Positions 34,641 to 45,358 of a stretch of DNA of 64,000 nt are shown piece after piece. Location: NCBI GenBank assembly GCA_027922465.2, contig BQMF02000139.1, positions 831,427-895,426 of the forward strand. The letters are read 5' to 3'. The position numbers and the translations under genes are program-made. The notes under the pieces are model-generated. The model saw nothing but the letters and a program-made list of their open reading frames with translations. It made no database searches and was not told the DNA's origin. Positions within the stretch are counted from its first letter, which is position 1. Each line of letters starts with the position of its first letter. The stretch is from Turritopsis dohrnii. Its lineage: Eukaryota > Cnidaria > Hydrozoa > Anthoathecata > Oceaniidae.

Positions 34641-35226
34641 ACTTGCTTTTTTAAATCAGCCACAATGTTTTCATTTCGCAAAAGCAAAAGAAGAGACATA
34701 ACTCGAAAAAAAATGCTTTTCCTAGATTTTCAAGTCAGTTTTCAACAGATGTATTAAGTGAATTCAAAATTTCCTAATTAATACTTCATTATTGCTATCA
34801 AAAGCTGCAACGATGTTTTCTAGCGAATCCATGTTGAACTGGGTCTAATTCGAAGGTCCCCCACGGTCGTTTTGTGCAGATTTGGTGACCATTCATTCAA
34901 TAAAGTGTGTAAACCCATGGTTGTACTTTAGGCAAATTTTCTTCTGGTTCATTCATTTAAAGTGTGTAAACCCATGGCTCCTTAGGCAAATTTTCTTCGC
35001 CTAAGGTGAGCGTTAGGCACTAGTCTGTGTTGTCAATGTGACTATGAGAAGTCGTTTTCGGGGCAGAGATCACTACCTATAAACTCAAGCTGTAAAAAAC
35101 ATTAATTTTTAACATCATGGCGCGCGCCGCGCCGCGCTTCGCCGGGAGAATAATAATCCTATTTGGGAAAGGATCGGGCGGATTGGATGCGGGAATCTCT
35201 TGATATTTTCGATTACTTTCTGATTA
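34641..35226. other. hAT-like element interior, non-coding
   Basis: No gene. It contains a ~55-bp direct duplication around the gtgtaaacccatgg block (34893-35000) with ttaggcaaattttcttc after each copy. It also holds a short GC-rich island near 35117-35150 that stands out from the AT-rich surroundings. Confidence 0.5.
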
Positions 35227-37155
35227 CGGAAGCCCATAACTCTCACTTGCATATTAAAGAAACGTACACAAACAAAAAAGAATTGCTTTCAAACAAAAAG
35301 GAAACGTTTACAAATAAGAAAAAATAACATACAAATAAAATAGAAATGCTTACAAAAAAAGAAACTGCGCAGATAAAAAACTTGCGGCAAATTCTCACGG
35401 CAAATCCCCACGGCAAATCCCCACGGCAAATTCTCACGGCAAGTAATTTCCTATCGTGTAAGAAGGGTTTTAATGAACCGAGGTTAGAGGCAATGACCTA
35501 AAAGTTATATTCCTTGCGGCCATTTTACCAGAAAAAAAAGTGAGTTTTTAGATTTATGACAAAGAAAAGAAAATTAATATACTGTATAACTGTATAACTT
35601 TGTGGAGAATTGCGTATTTTTTTCTCTAGATCACTTGATCATTGTTTATGTTTTCTTTGTTTGTTAGTAGATTAGACAGGTACCGCGCTGCACATAGTTG
35701 TATTAGGTAGGTTTTTTTATCTGGTTATACTTGTTTTGAACTGGCTTTGTAAAAAAGTATGTAAGCAGAAGAATTTTTACATGTGAACAGTTTTTACATG
35801 AAATAGAAAACAAACTGACTTATTGTGTAGATCCTTAGTTTTCTACAACTTTACGTATGCTACTTGAATTCCTTCTAGAAATATAATTATATAACTATAT
35901 GTGATATTTACATATCATTTTGTGAATGGCAAATTTATGTTGTTCTTGTTAATTTGCCTGTTTGATTATACTATTTTAGGCGTATAAAGCATTACCAAGA
36001 GTAATCAATATCAATGTATGAATTGGGTGAAACATTATAACTGTCGAATATCTGGTACATATACTTGAAACAGTGGAACTGTTGAACTAAAGAATGTCGA
36101 TATGCAGTGTTGGGCATTTCCAGCCATTGTGGTTATAAACTAATATATACTTTATCAGGAAACATTGATTCAAAGATATCTACAGTTATCATTCATTTGA
36201 AAGGAACATTTGACCCATTCAGTGTTTGGAAGATACCTGTATTGATTGTTGGTTCGACTTCCTCATGCTTTTGGAAGAACCCAATTTTTTTATTAGATAA
36301 TTTCATTCAGGCTACATTTACAATTTTTAAGTCAGTCTTATGTATAAAAGAACTAAAAATTATTGATTCATAAAGCATTTTGTTTTATCTTGTTACTCCT
36401 TCTCTTTTCCATCTCTGTCTCATGTTCACAAAATCAAACTCTTGAATACACCAGACTATCAAACCCAACCTCGTTTTGATTCTTTATATTGTGGCATGCC
36501 AATTTCTTGATAAAACATTTTTTGTAACTGAAAGATGCTATAGGCCAATTTGTGATAATTTTCAAATTACCACATCACATATAAAATTACCATATCAAAA
36601 CGAGTTTGGGGGATATGGCTAGTAAAATTTTGACCTTTGAAATATTGCGGGGGGAAGATCTTGAATCGCAGTATAACTAAAAAGTACATTTTATTGATAG
36701 GATTTGTTGCATTAGTTTTTTTGAGAAAACCAACAAAAATAACAGATATTCTTCCCCTTTGATAAAGATGTGCATACACGCACAATGTTACGAACTCAAT
36801 TCGCTCGTCGAATTTCTGGAACGAAAATCCGGCTTGTCTATGCATTCTTTTCCATTGCTTGAAAACATGTACGTAAAACGTCGTGTAAGGGCCGAAACAC
36901 ACCATAAATTTTTGTGTCTTTGTATTTGCCGTGAGTTTTTGCCGTGAGTTTTTGCCATGAGAATTTGCCGTGAGAATTTGCCGCCAGAATTTGCCGTGAG
37001 TTTTTTATTTGTATAGTTCTTTTTCTTTTATATGCATTTCAATTTTATTCGTATGTTATTCTTTCTTATTTGTGAACATTTCCTTTTTGTTTGTATTTTT
37101 TTCCTTTTTCTGTGTGTTTCTTTTGTTTGTATCATGTGAGAGTTATGGGCTTCCG
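35227..37155. mobile_element. 1.93-kb TIR element, same ends as 14331-15784 but a different array
   Basis: Inverted ends begin CGGAAGCCCATAACTCTCAC and are flanked by TA on both sides (35225-35226, 37156-37157). The left arm carries a short array of CGGCAAATTCTCA/CGGCAAATCCCCA units (35390-35445). The right arm carries the inverse, TGCCGTGAGAATT/TGCCGTGAGTTTT (36929-37005). Outside these, mirrored aaacaaaaa/ttttgtttg runs add to the palindrome. The middle has no supported gene. The first 11 bp match the element at 14331-15784, so both belong to one group of TA-targeting elements. Confidence 0.65.
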
Positions 37156-37269
37156 TAGATTATTGTAATACAATACCTTTTTCATACAATTTTATGAAAA
37201 ACATTATTTAACTGGTTTTGGGTTAGGCATTTGCCTAAGTTGCCTAACCCTGGATCCGCCCCTGCTAAG

Positions 37270-37480
37270 TTAAAACGATCAAAGGTCTTGGGGCATAGGA
37301 GTTATAACCTTTAGTGAAAACACGCACTTAGCATATTGTCACTTTTAATTAAATATTTCATTTCTAACCGACTGTTAGTTTGAGAGAAGGAGGTAAACCC
37401 TCGTATGTGTGACGTCAATTGAATAGACGCCTTCAAACAAACACTTCTTATGTTTTGTTACTAGTACCGAAAATACAGGT
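37270..37480. other. Central spacer of the foldback element
   Basis: Unique-looking sequence between the arms of the foldback element after the hAT-like insertion. It contains a TGACGTCAATTG motif near 37410. No coding signal. Confidence 0.4.
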
Positions 37481-38327
37481 ATGAACTTTACTTTTCTTGT
37501 CATAATTCTACCCAAATGTTTTCACTGCGCATGCGCAAAATTGGGATCTATTACATGGCCACTTCATAACACCTGGAATATTATATGATGAAAACCTTGA
37601 TGTGTTTTGCCTAATCATGTCTCATTTACCTCATACTAGCATATTTCTACTGCGCATGCGCGATTTTTGGTTTCATTATATGACCACCTGAGAGCCTTTG
37701 AAAAGTTACCTAGTGAAGTCGTTCATGTGTTTTGCCTAATTATGACTGATTTTACGTGTACTAACATTCTGTAAATGCGCATGCTCAAATTCCAATCTTA
37801 TTACACAGCCACCTGATGGCACTGGAAAAATTACTTGACGAAGACCTTAATGTGTTTTTCCTAATTACGGCTCATTCAGCTTATATTAGCGTCTTTTTTA
37901 CTGCGCATGCGCGATTTTGATATTAATTATGCAGCCTCCTGATAGCCCTTGAAAAGTTACCTGGTGAAGACCTTCACGTGTTTGGCCTAATTATGGCTCA
38001 TTCTAAACTTAGATTTTTAAGATTTAACTACATTTAACGGAGTTACTACCTTTGTCGTAGAAAATTTACTACATTTGACGGAGTTACTAAATTTAACGGA
38101 GTTACTACATTTGACGGTGTAACAGCCTGCCAGCTTCATTAGTATGCAAGGTAAAATGAATATGCTGAAAGTGACCTATTGTTTTTCAAATTCTATAACG
38201 CATTCGCAGTGGGAAAAATGAAATTATGTCGCCAAATTATCAATCTATAACTGTCGGCTTTACTTTTTTGCAAGCATCTTCTTGCAAATCTTTTCTCTTT
38301 GAATGAGTGCTCGGTCTTGATGTCTTA

Positions 38328-38649
38328 AGGCGGATTTCCATTCGTACCATTTTCACGCGCGCACATGGAAATGAGATGGCGTGAAAATATTCTCAATAAT
38401 TTCCATTATTTCTATGTTTCTGCACTTCGATTTGTGTTTACAGCTTTCTTGCATTCTGATTGGCCAAATTTTCACGAGAGCATTGTTTTGATCAAAAAAG
38501 TAGGAACGCTTTCTACTTTTTTTCACGAGCGATCGCATGCAGCAGAATGATGTAATTGCTTGATTTGACATACACTGCGCATGCTCAAGCGGATTTTCCA
38601 TCTCAAAAATACGCGCGCGCGTGGAAATGATTTGAGTGGTAATCCGGCT
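38328..38649. mobile_element. 322-bp MITE with AGGCGGATT ends, TTA duplication
   Basis: The left end AGGCGGATTTCC and right end GGTAATCCGGCT are imperfect inverses. Similarity continues inward to acgcgcgc tracts on both sides. TTA flanks each side (38325-38327, 38650-38652). The short open frames on both strands here are by-products of the palindrome. The TTA target and size fit a Harbinger-type MITE. Confidence 0.65.
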
Positions 38650-38986
38650 TTATACAATATACATCAAACAGGTAAAATTTAAACGTGTGCGCTGCGCAAG
38701 AATAAAGCTTCATATTGTTGATTACTACGATTTATTTTCTTCACGAACAATAACAAACAAGACGACTGGGATGTTGAAAATTTCGCTAAAGCGCATTGTC
38801 ACAATTATAACAAAGTTATTCTTTGTACAGAACTGCGAAATACAATAGCTGATAACGGTAGTAATATAGAAAACAAATAGATCTAAACTTGTTCATCTGA
38901 AATTTAGCTTGAAGACTTAAAGATATGTTACAATGACATATCTATTCTCAGCAATATATGATAAAACATTCTCAAAATACAACACT

Positions 38987-39260
38987 GCCAAATTGCCCAA
39001 TTTTGGTCAAATCTGACAAAATAATTGTCGAATTCGAAATCAGCACTTGTCAACGGTGATCTGCGCAAATTTTTTATGGAAATTATAGAAATTCCAAAAA
39101 TTGGTCCAAAATTAGCCCAAATTGCCCAATTTTGTTGAAACCTGAAATATTACTTCCAAGTTCGAAGTCAACACCTTCCAATTGTTTTTTGTGCAAATTT
39201 TGTGAAATTTGGAGAACTTAGTCCAAATTTGGCCCGAATTGCCCAATTTAATGAAGTTAT
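38987..39260 (-). repeat. Two inverted copies of the 128-bp satellite unit
   Basis: attgcccaattttgg...ggtccaaaattagcccaa is the reverse complement of the unit found at 47150-48445. The attgccc start recurs at 38992, 39121 and 39238. Copies are more diverged than those at 47-48 kb. They lie in arrestin intron 1, about 200 bp from exon 1. A following stretch (39310-39415) repeats attacaaagtggggca four times. Confidence 0.65.
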
Positions 39261-39468
39261 TAGATGGTTATTATACTGAAATGGTAAAAAACATCTTATT
39301 TAGTCAGTAAAAAGGACAGGAAATTACAAAGTGGGGCAAGTAGTAATTACAAAGTGGAGCAGCTAAAAATTACAAAGTGGGGCAAAATAATTACAAAGTG
39401 GGGCATAACAAGTGTCTTCATTGTCAATTCCTCTCTAACTAACTTGTATTAGACCTTTCAAGACTTAC

Positions 39469-39721
39469 CAAAAATATTCTGCTTGGTTTCAAACAGCTTT
39501 TCGTTTCCTTTATATTCCACATTGTTATTGCCTTCATGATGCAGACATTCCTTTTCAAAATTTGTTCTAACTTCCCCAATACAACTTATCCGAATGTAAT
39601 CCATATCCATTGATTTGTTGAGGTGAAGGTGAAAGACTCCTTGTATTTCTTCTCCAGGATAAAAAACAACCCTGCCTCCAACAAACTGGATTTCACACTT
39701 GTCAAACTTTTTGGTTTTCAT
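39469..39721 (-). CDS. Arrestin domain-containing protein, coding exon 1 (start codon)
   Basis: First coding exon of an ARRDC-type alpha-arrestin, a cytosolic adaptor family that in animals links membrane cargo to ubiquitin ligases or acts in endocytic sorting. The exon holds the ATG and the first strands of the arrestin N domain, including a VVFYPGEEIQG segment and a DMDYIRISCIGEVRTNF segment, both typical of the family. It ends ...QNIF plus the first base of a Gly codon at a strong donor (G|GTAAGT), so the junction is phase 1. Joined to the exon at 25905-26153 the frame runs straight on through the N domain with no missing strand. The intron between is about 13.3 kb and full of transposons. 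The start is the only in-frame ATG near the conserved N terminus. Family assignment is strong; the orthologue within the ARRDC family is not established. Confidence 0.88.
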
Positions 39722-39915
39722 GATTTTATACTATAAGAACTAAATATGATCGATATTATAACAACTTAATTTTCAGTTTGAATGGCTTAAAAATCTGGAG
39801 TACGTATTCTATCAAGAGCAAATAGCCTCAGTAATATATATATAGCATTACCATATATATGCACTCACATGACACAATATATACAGTTGTACCAAGTAAT
39901 ATACAGTTACACTAA

Positions 39916-40311
39916 GGGGCTGTTCATATGGAGGTGAGCTGGCCCGGTTAACCGGGCTGGCTCACTTGAATGAGATGAAATTCACCCAGCGTGCATATGG
40001 CTTTTCTCATCCCACTTAACCGGGCTGGAGAATGTTTTTTAAATCACGTAAACAATAATTCGAATTTCGACGCGTGCGCACTTGTCTAAAATCTATCCCA
40101 CTAAGCCGGGCTGGTCTGTTCATATGAACAAATTTCATCTCACCTAGGTGAGATCCCTGTCAAATGAAATGAGATCTCACTTAAGTGAGCCAGCCCGCTT
40201 TTCATTATGAACACAATTTATTTTTATAAAGATTTCTTAATGACAGTGAGATCTCTGCTAAGTGAGCTAGCCCGGCTAACGGCGCCAGCTCACCACCATA
40301 TGAACAGCCCC
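39916..40311. mobile_element. 396-bp Harbinger-type MITE with TAA duplication
   Basis: Inverted ends begin GGGGCTGTTCATATGG and match for over 40 bp, through gtgagctggcccggtta with one or two differences. TAA flanks both sides (39913-39915, 40312-40314). The interior repeats ctcactta/gtgagcc motifs. It sits about 200 bp upstream of the arrestin start codon, so it may fall in the promoter or 5' UTR. Confidence 0.75.
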
Positions 40312-40314
40312 TAA

Positions 40315-42490
40315 GAAACATTTCTAATCTACAAATCTGGAGTTGCAAATACAACTTACTTTTGTATAATTCAATGAACGACTGTTTGGGTATTTTTACG
40401 TTCAATTTCTTGTTAGGTCTACACAAAACCAGCAGACGCGAAGTCACCAAACAAAAAATTCATCACATTTACCAAGGGAAACCTGTGAAACTATGGCATC
40501 TAAGTTTATATTATCTATTTCAGTGTTAGTTGAAATCTGTTGTTGAAATACTTTCCGAAGTTCTCTTCCGATTTGACTCTTATTCCAAACAATTTTTAAC
40601 TTAAAACTTGCTCTTTGCCAGTTATTTTAATAGGTCTCCCTCGTTTTCCCTTAGCCGTCCCTATATTGCTTTGAAACCCCACCAGTGAGAACAGAATTAA
40701 AGAGAATTTTCGTATTGAATTATTGACGTGTTAAAAAGGCAAAATAGACCTTTCCCGAATTTCAGTTTAAACACTGAATTGTGGCCGAGTTTCATATCTA
40801 ACCTCGTTTTTATGCAATTCATTGTTCCACTGATTTCATTACTTTATAACTTAATAATAGTCTCTATTATTCCTAATTCCCATTCCAATAATTAGAAGTA
40901 GTTTGAATATTAAAAGCGAGGTTAGACACGACAACTCGGTCACAGTGCATCGTTTAAACAGAAATTCGGGAAAGGTCTATTGTAACATTTTAAAAACGAA
41001 ACCTTCTGTGCAAAAAAATTCTTTTAAAATTAACTTTTTTAAAAAGAAAGTGGTTTTTTAATGGTTAGTTCGTTTTTAAATAGGACGCAGGTTTAAAAAC
41101 AGAGATAAAAGAAAGCCCGTTTTAAAAAAGAAAGAACGTTTTACAAACGATAGACCGATTTTAAGAAGAAAACCCATTTTTTTCTGCTTTCGCGCGTGAT
41201 AAGCTTACACCTTATATGTCGTCTTTGTATTTTTTATTGTAAGTTTTTGAAAGAGAAGTTTCCACTTCGTTACCGTATAGTTAGGCATATTAAGAGGACA
41301 AAATGTTTGTATTTTGGATACATTTTGAGATATTAGAGATATCAAAGGTGAAGTGATTAGGGAGATTCGTAAACTCGACGAGCCTGTTACACGAAAAAAA
41401 TCAATTACTTGTCAGAATGGTTTTGAAACTGTTCTACTAAAACAGTACTTCAGAGATTTAAAGCCTTTTGTTGTATCAAAAGAAACATCATTACTTTGCA
41501 CGCTTATTTCAAGTGTTAATGTAAAGTTTCTAATGACTTTGTAGGAAAAAATCATGAACAACTCTACTAAGTTATATACAATTCCCTACAAATCTATAGA
41601 AAAATAGTTTCGTGTAAACGAAACATGATTTTTCCGAATCCCGCTAATAGAAACACAATCGTCTAAAATACCTAGCAAGAAGTTTGTACCCTAAGTTTCC
41701 CTAAGATAATTTTATCATATATGATTATCATTATTACTATTATATTACATTATCATTTTGCATACTCACACCTTTATTTTCTCCATATGCCTTCCTGAAA
41801 TCGTTTTCTTCGTACTGCAACTAAACAATTTTCGTTAATCTTTTATCTTTCTTGATAGTTACTTAAAAGGATTTGGTTACCTTTGAAGTTTTGAAACTTT
41901 TCTACTATCGTTCTCTTTATATCAGTTGTTATTTTTTAAAACCTTTGCACTTCGTCGTGCTATTTCTATATCAACATGGTTAAAAACTCAAAGTGATGAT
42001 GAGCATTGTATGGTTTTTACCACTTTCTCTTTTTTGACTTTCGTTTTATCTTTCCAGTAGTAGCAACATGTAATGATGATGATGATCATGAGTGCAATTA
42101 ACTAATTTGTACGAGTCTTTTCTGGAAACATGGAAAAATAAACAACAAAGCTGCAATCTGATTGCAGAATTTTATTCGAAATATTTCGATAGAAAAAAAA
42201 TTGAACTTTTTTCAACTTTTGTCGAAGATTTCGTAAGAAAAATCAATTTGTACCTACTGCGCATGTTCACCTCACATTTCGATGGAAATATTTCGCATTT
42301 CGCTCATTTGTTTTTAAGTGGAAACGGGCATTTGTAAACATAATCAAAAGGCACCAATGTATCTTTGCAATGGCTTCTTTAACGACAAGACGTTTTTTTC
42401 GTGACTAACGTCAAAAGAGTGAAAATTAAAGTCTTTTATTGAAATTTTTTACGCTAATTAAAAAGAACTTTGCTGATTTCTGTTGTAAAA
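40315..42490. other. Upstream region of the arrestin gene; one palindromic MITE, otherwise no gene
   Basis: 40742-40981 is a MITE with inverted ends AATAGACCTTTCCCGAATTT and a second inverted block (gaggttaga...cgagttt...). A single end of the same family occurs near 51940. 41030-41180 is a purine-rich run of gttttaaaaaagaaag motifs. 42060-42490 may be the 5' untranslated part of the LINE that follows. No promoter element can be placed with confidence. Confidence 0.5.
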
Positions 42491-42491
42491 G

Positions 42492-43115
42492 ATGAAGTTT
42501 GTTCTGCTGTTTCTGATGGTGTATTTTGTCGCATGGAAAACCGATTATTGCCGCTGTGAATCAACGTCAAAAGATCAAAACAATCAGCCGACAGCTACTC
42601 GTCGTATCCAGTCCAACAAAAGAAGATTCTGTGCGCCGATTAACATCTACGCGAACCATTCAGCCAGGTTTCAGCTTGTTATTTCTGGTGATATTGAAAC
42701 GAACCCCGGTCCACTCACTTGTCCCATCTGCGAAAAAACTGCCAGGAAGAACTCGTATCATCTGGAATGCAAAGTTTGTCTAAACACCACACATGTCAAG
42801 TGTATTCATCGAAATGTCAAACACTTTACTGAAAAACACTCTTTGTGGACATGTAATAACTGTCTGCTAACTGAACTACCATTTAATAACGCGAATATTG
42901 ACTGTTACCTTCTGCCTGAAGCTGTTAACGTAAATGCTGCTCCTGAACCAATGAATGTTTCAGACCAGCTCAATATCCTAAACTCAAACAGAAATCTCTA
43001 CAGTATTGGTCACCTGAATCTATCAATCTATCAAAAGCAAAACCGCTCAACTCGAGGCTATGCTTGTGAGACACCAGTTCGACATCTTAACAATTTCAGA
43101 GACCTGGTTGGTTGA
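42492..43115 (+). CDS. LINE N-terminal region: signal-like leader, 2A motif, PHD-like zinc finger
   Basis: ATG at 42492. Residues 2-15 (KFVLLFLMVYFVAW) look like a signal peptide. Residues 66-74 read GDIETNPGP (42687-42713), the conserved core D-x-E-x-NPG-P of 2A peptides. These make the ribosome skip the Gly-Pro bond, here between residues 73 and 74. Immediately after comes a zinc finger with Cys77, Cys80, Cys93, Cys96, His101, Cys104, Trp119, Cys121 and Cys124: a C4HC3 PHD pattern. A frame break near 43022-43050 separates it from the endonuclease frame; the true path moves into the frame reading QLEAMLVRHQFD. 2A motifs in this position are known from some APE-type LINEs of invertebrates. 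If the motif works, it would release a 73-residue leader from the enzyme part. Confidence 0.85.
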   Translation: MKFVLLFLMVYFVAWKTDYCRCESTSKDQNNQPTATRRIQSNKRRFCAPINIYANHSARFQLVISGDIETNPGPLTCPICEKTARKNSYHLECKVCLNTTHVKCIHRNVKHFTEKHSLWTCNNCLLTELPFNNANIDCYLLPEAVNVNAAPEPMNVSDQLNILNSNRNLYSIGHLNLSIYQKQNRSTRGYACETPVRHLNNFRDLVG

Positions 43116-45358
43116 AAACCACGGACTCGTAAAACAGCTCACGTTCTCTGGATACGCCCCGTTCAAATGTAACAACAGAACTGGCCAACGCGGCGGAGGA
43201 GTTGGTGCTTATTTCAAAGACGGAATCAAACACAAACTGAGAGCCGATATCGTGAAGAAAGAACCTACCATCGAACATCAATGGTTTGAAGTAAAGGGTA
43301 AGAACAGTCCTTTCCTTCTTGCCGTTTTCTATCAACCCAGCTCCGATGATGCAGATAAACGAATCTGGTTGCAAAAATTTGAAGCGTTGGTTTCCTATGT
43401 CCACACCATCTGCTCCGACCCTATCGTCATCACGGGTGATACTAACATTGACGTTCTAAAACATAACTACAACGTCGCGGAGGAATACAGAGAAGCGCTT
43501 GATCGTCTTGGATTACGCCAACAAATAACAAAACCAACACGAAAAGGAAAGACCTGCATTGATCATATCATAACCACGTTCCCAAAAGTCACCCATGAGG
43601 ACGTTATCCCTTGTGACGAGATGAGTGACCACGATGCTACCTTTGTCATTTGTAACTTGCGTAAGCCACGTTTTGAGCCGAGGTTTAAATACATCCGCAT
43701 CGAAAAGAACTTTAATTCGAACTTGTTCAAAGCTGAAGTCGAACAGCTACCTTTCAATCTTGTTTATGCTTTCAATACACCGGAACAAAAACTAGACACC
43801 TTTAACGACCTGTTTACCACCTGCTTAAATCGCCATGCCCCACTCATCAAACAAAAAGTTACCCGTCCACCTGCCCCGTGGTTAAAGGATCTTAATATTA
43901 ACGAAAAGCAAAAAGAAAGAGACCACCTTCGAATGAAATGTCACTCATCACAATCTGACGAAGATTGGGTTGTTTTTCGAAACGCTCGAAACGAACTGAA
44001 AAGACTTATTAGACTAGCCAAATCTAACTTTTATAGACGAGCATTGTCTTCCAAGCGGCCGAAGGAGGTTTGGTCAACTATCCATCGTATCTTGAAACCA
44101 CGCCCGCACAAGATCAATGCTGATCCTGACACCCTCAACAAGCACTTTAACACGACTGCTGGAAGACTGCTCAACTCAAAACCGAAATCAGAACATGTAT
44201 TGCACCAACTTATCGAACAACTACCTGAACCCGAAAATCCATTCACAATTGCTGAAGTTTCCTACGCTGACGTTCGTAAAGCCATACTTGGTCTTCGCAA
44301 AGACTGTTCAACCGGCCATGATCAATTACCATCAAAATACCTGAAACTCTGTGTTAACGAGATATGCAGTCCAGTATGCCACATAATCAACACCTCCATC
44401 AGGGAATCTGTCTTCCCTAATCAATGGAAGATATCCAAAATCAGTCCAATCCCAAAGATCGATAGCCCAGCTGAACCAAGCGATTACAGACCAGTATCCA
44501 TTTTGCCTATCCTTTCGAAAGTGTACGAAAGACTCATTATGATTCAAATGGCTAACTTTCTTGAAAATGAGGAGCTACTCTCAATGAACCAGTCAGGGTT
44601 CTGGAAGGGACATTGTACAGTCACAACATGCATTAAAATCAAGAACGACATCCTGAAAGCAATGAATCGTGGTGAGATTACCCTTGCTGTCCTTGCTGAT
44701 TTTTCGAAAGCATTTGACACAGTTGATTTTGAGACACTAGTTAAGAAACTTCACACACCACGCTTCTCGAGAAACTCACTACTCATCATCTCAAACTATC
44801 TAAGTCATCGTTATCAATACGTTCAAATCGATGACAAAAAATCCTCTGTCCTCAACGTCACCAATGGAGTAACACAAGGCAGTATACTTGGTCCGATCCT
44901 TTTCAACATTTACGTGCACGACATGGCTGCTACCACCACCGCCAAATGTGTTCAATATGCCGATGACACCAGTATCTACCGTCATACGAAACCGACGGCA
45001 CTCGAAAGCTGTACAAAAGACATGAACTCTGACGTCAACGAAATTGAAAAATGGGCAAGTGAAACGAATCTGATTTTCAATGCAACGAAAACTAAGTCGA
45101 TGCTCTTTGCTACAAAACAAATGGCAAGGAGGCATAACTTTGATCTTGACATCAAATCGAACAAGGGTAAACCAATCGAACGAGTTTCATCTTTCAAGCT
45201 TCTCGGCGTAACCTTCTCAGAGGACCTTACATGGAACAATCATGTCAAAAATGTCACAACAAAGGTTTATGGAACGCTTAAAAGCCTCTCGCTTATAAAG
45301 AGGTATCTTCCGTATCATCTGCGTAAGCAACTCGCCGAGACGCTGGTTCTAAAGCAAA
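43060..45358 (+). CDS. LINE ORF2: APE endonuclease and reverse transcriptase
   Basis: Residues counted from 43060. The endonuclease carries SETW (Glu14), GDTNID (Asp127, Asn129) and SDHD (Asp190, His191), the catalytic set of APE-like nucleases. RT carries DYRPVSILPILSKVYE, ADFSKAFDTVD (Asp547), GVTQGSILGPILFNIYV and QYADDTSIY (Asp635, Asp636). A connecting region (about 280-340) is basic. The frame ends artificially at 45408. A one-base shift near 45358 (LVLKQI to DYGNAV) passes into the frame that carries the C-terminal domain. All visible catalytic residues are intact. The first Met here is internal to the real protein, not a start. Confidence 0.9.

Larger units (their letters stand above)
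28789..37264. mobile_element. hAT-like element (8.5 kb including three nested insertions)
   Basis: The left end is CAGGGCCGGATCTAGGATTT and the right end is the inverse of CAGGGGCGGATCCAGGGTTA. CAGGGGCGGATCCAG is a well-known hAT-type terminus. A 5-bp direct repeat CTAAG flanks it (28784-28788, 37265-37269). No hAT transposase survives. The bulk is later insertions: a MITE at 29850-30356, a Gypsy element from about 30430, and an array-armed element at 35227-37155. A 34890-35000 segment carries two copies of a gtgtaaacccatgg block. A GC-rich patch (gcgcgcgccgcgccgcg) lies near 35121. Confidence 0.6.
27273..38124. mobile_element. Foldback (long-inverted-repeat) element, ~1.5 kb, swollen to 10.9 kb by nested insertions
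   Basis: The left arm begins TGTTACACCGTCAAATGTAG and the right end is its exact inverse. The arms stay near-identical for more than 450 bp. Each arm is built from units of about 128 bp, each with a gagccataattagg block and a GCGCATGCGCAGT block. Removing the insert at 27839-28721 (883 bp) and the hAT-like insert at 28789-37264 (8476 bp plus its 5-bp duplication) leaves about 1.5 kb, mostly inverted arms. No coding sequence belongs to the foldback itself. It sits in arrestin intron 1. Confidence 0.7.

Noticed and set aside
27273..38124. A giant autonomous element of 10.9 kb (Maverick-like) with long TIRs
   Set aside because: The interior is accounted for by separate insertions with their own ends and duplications; what remains is a ~1.5-kb foldback element.
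38353..38601. Two overlapping frames on opposite strands near 38.4 kb
   Set aside because: They lie inside a TTA-flanked palindromic MITE.
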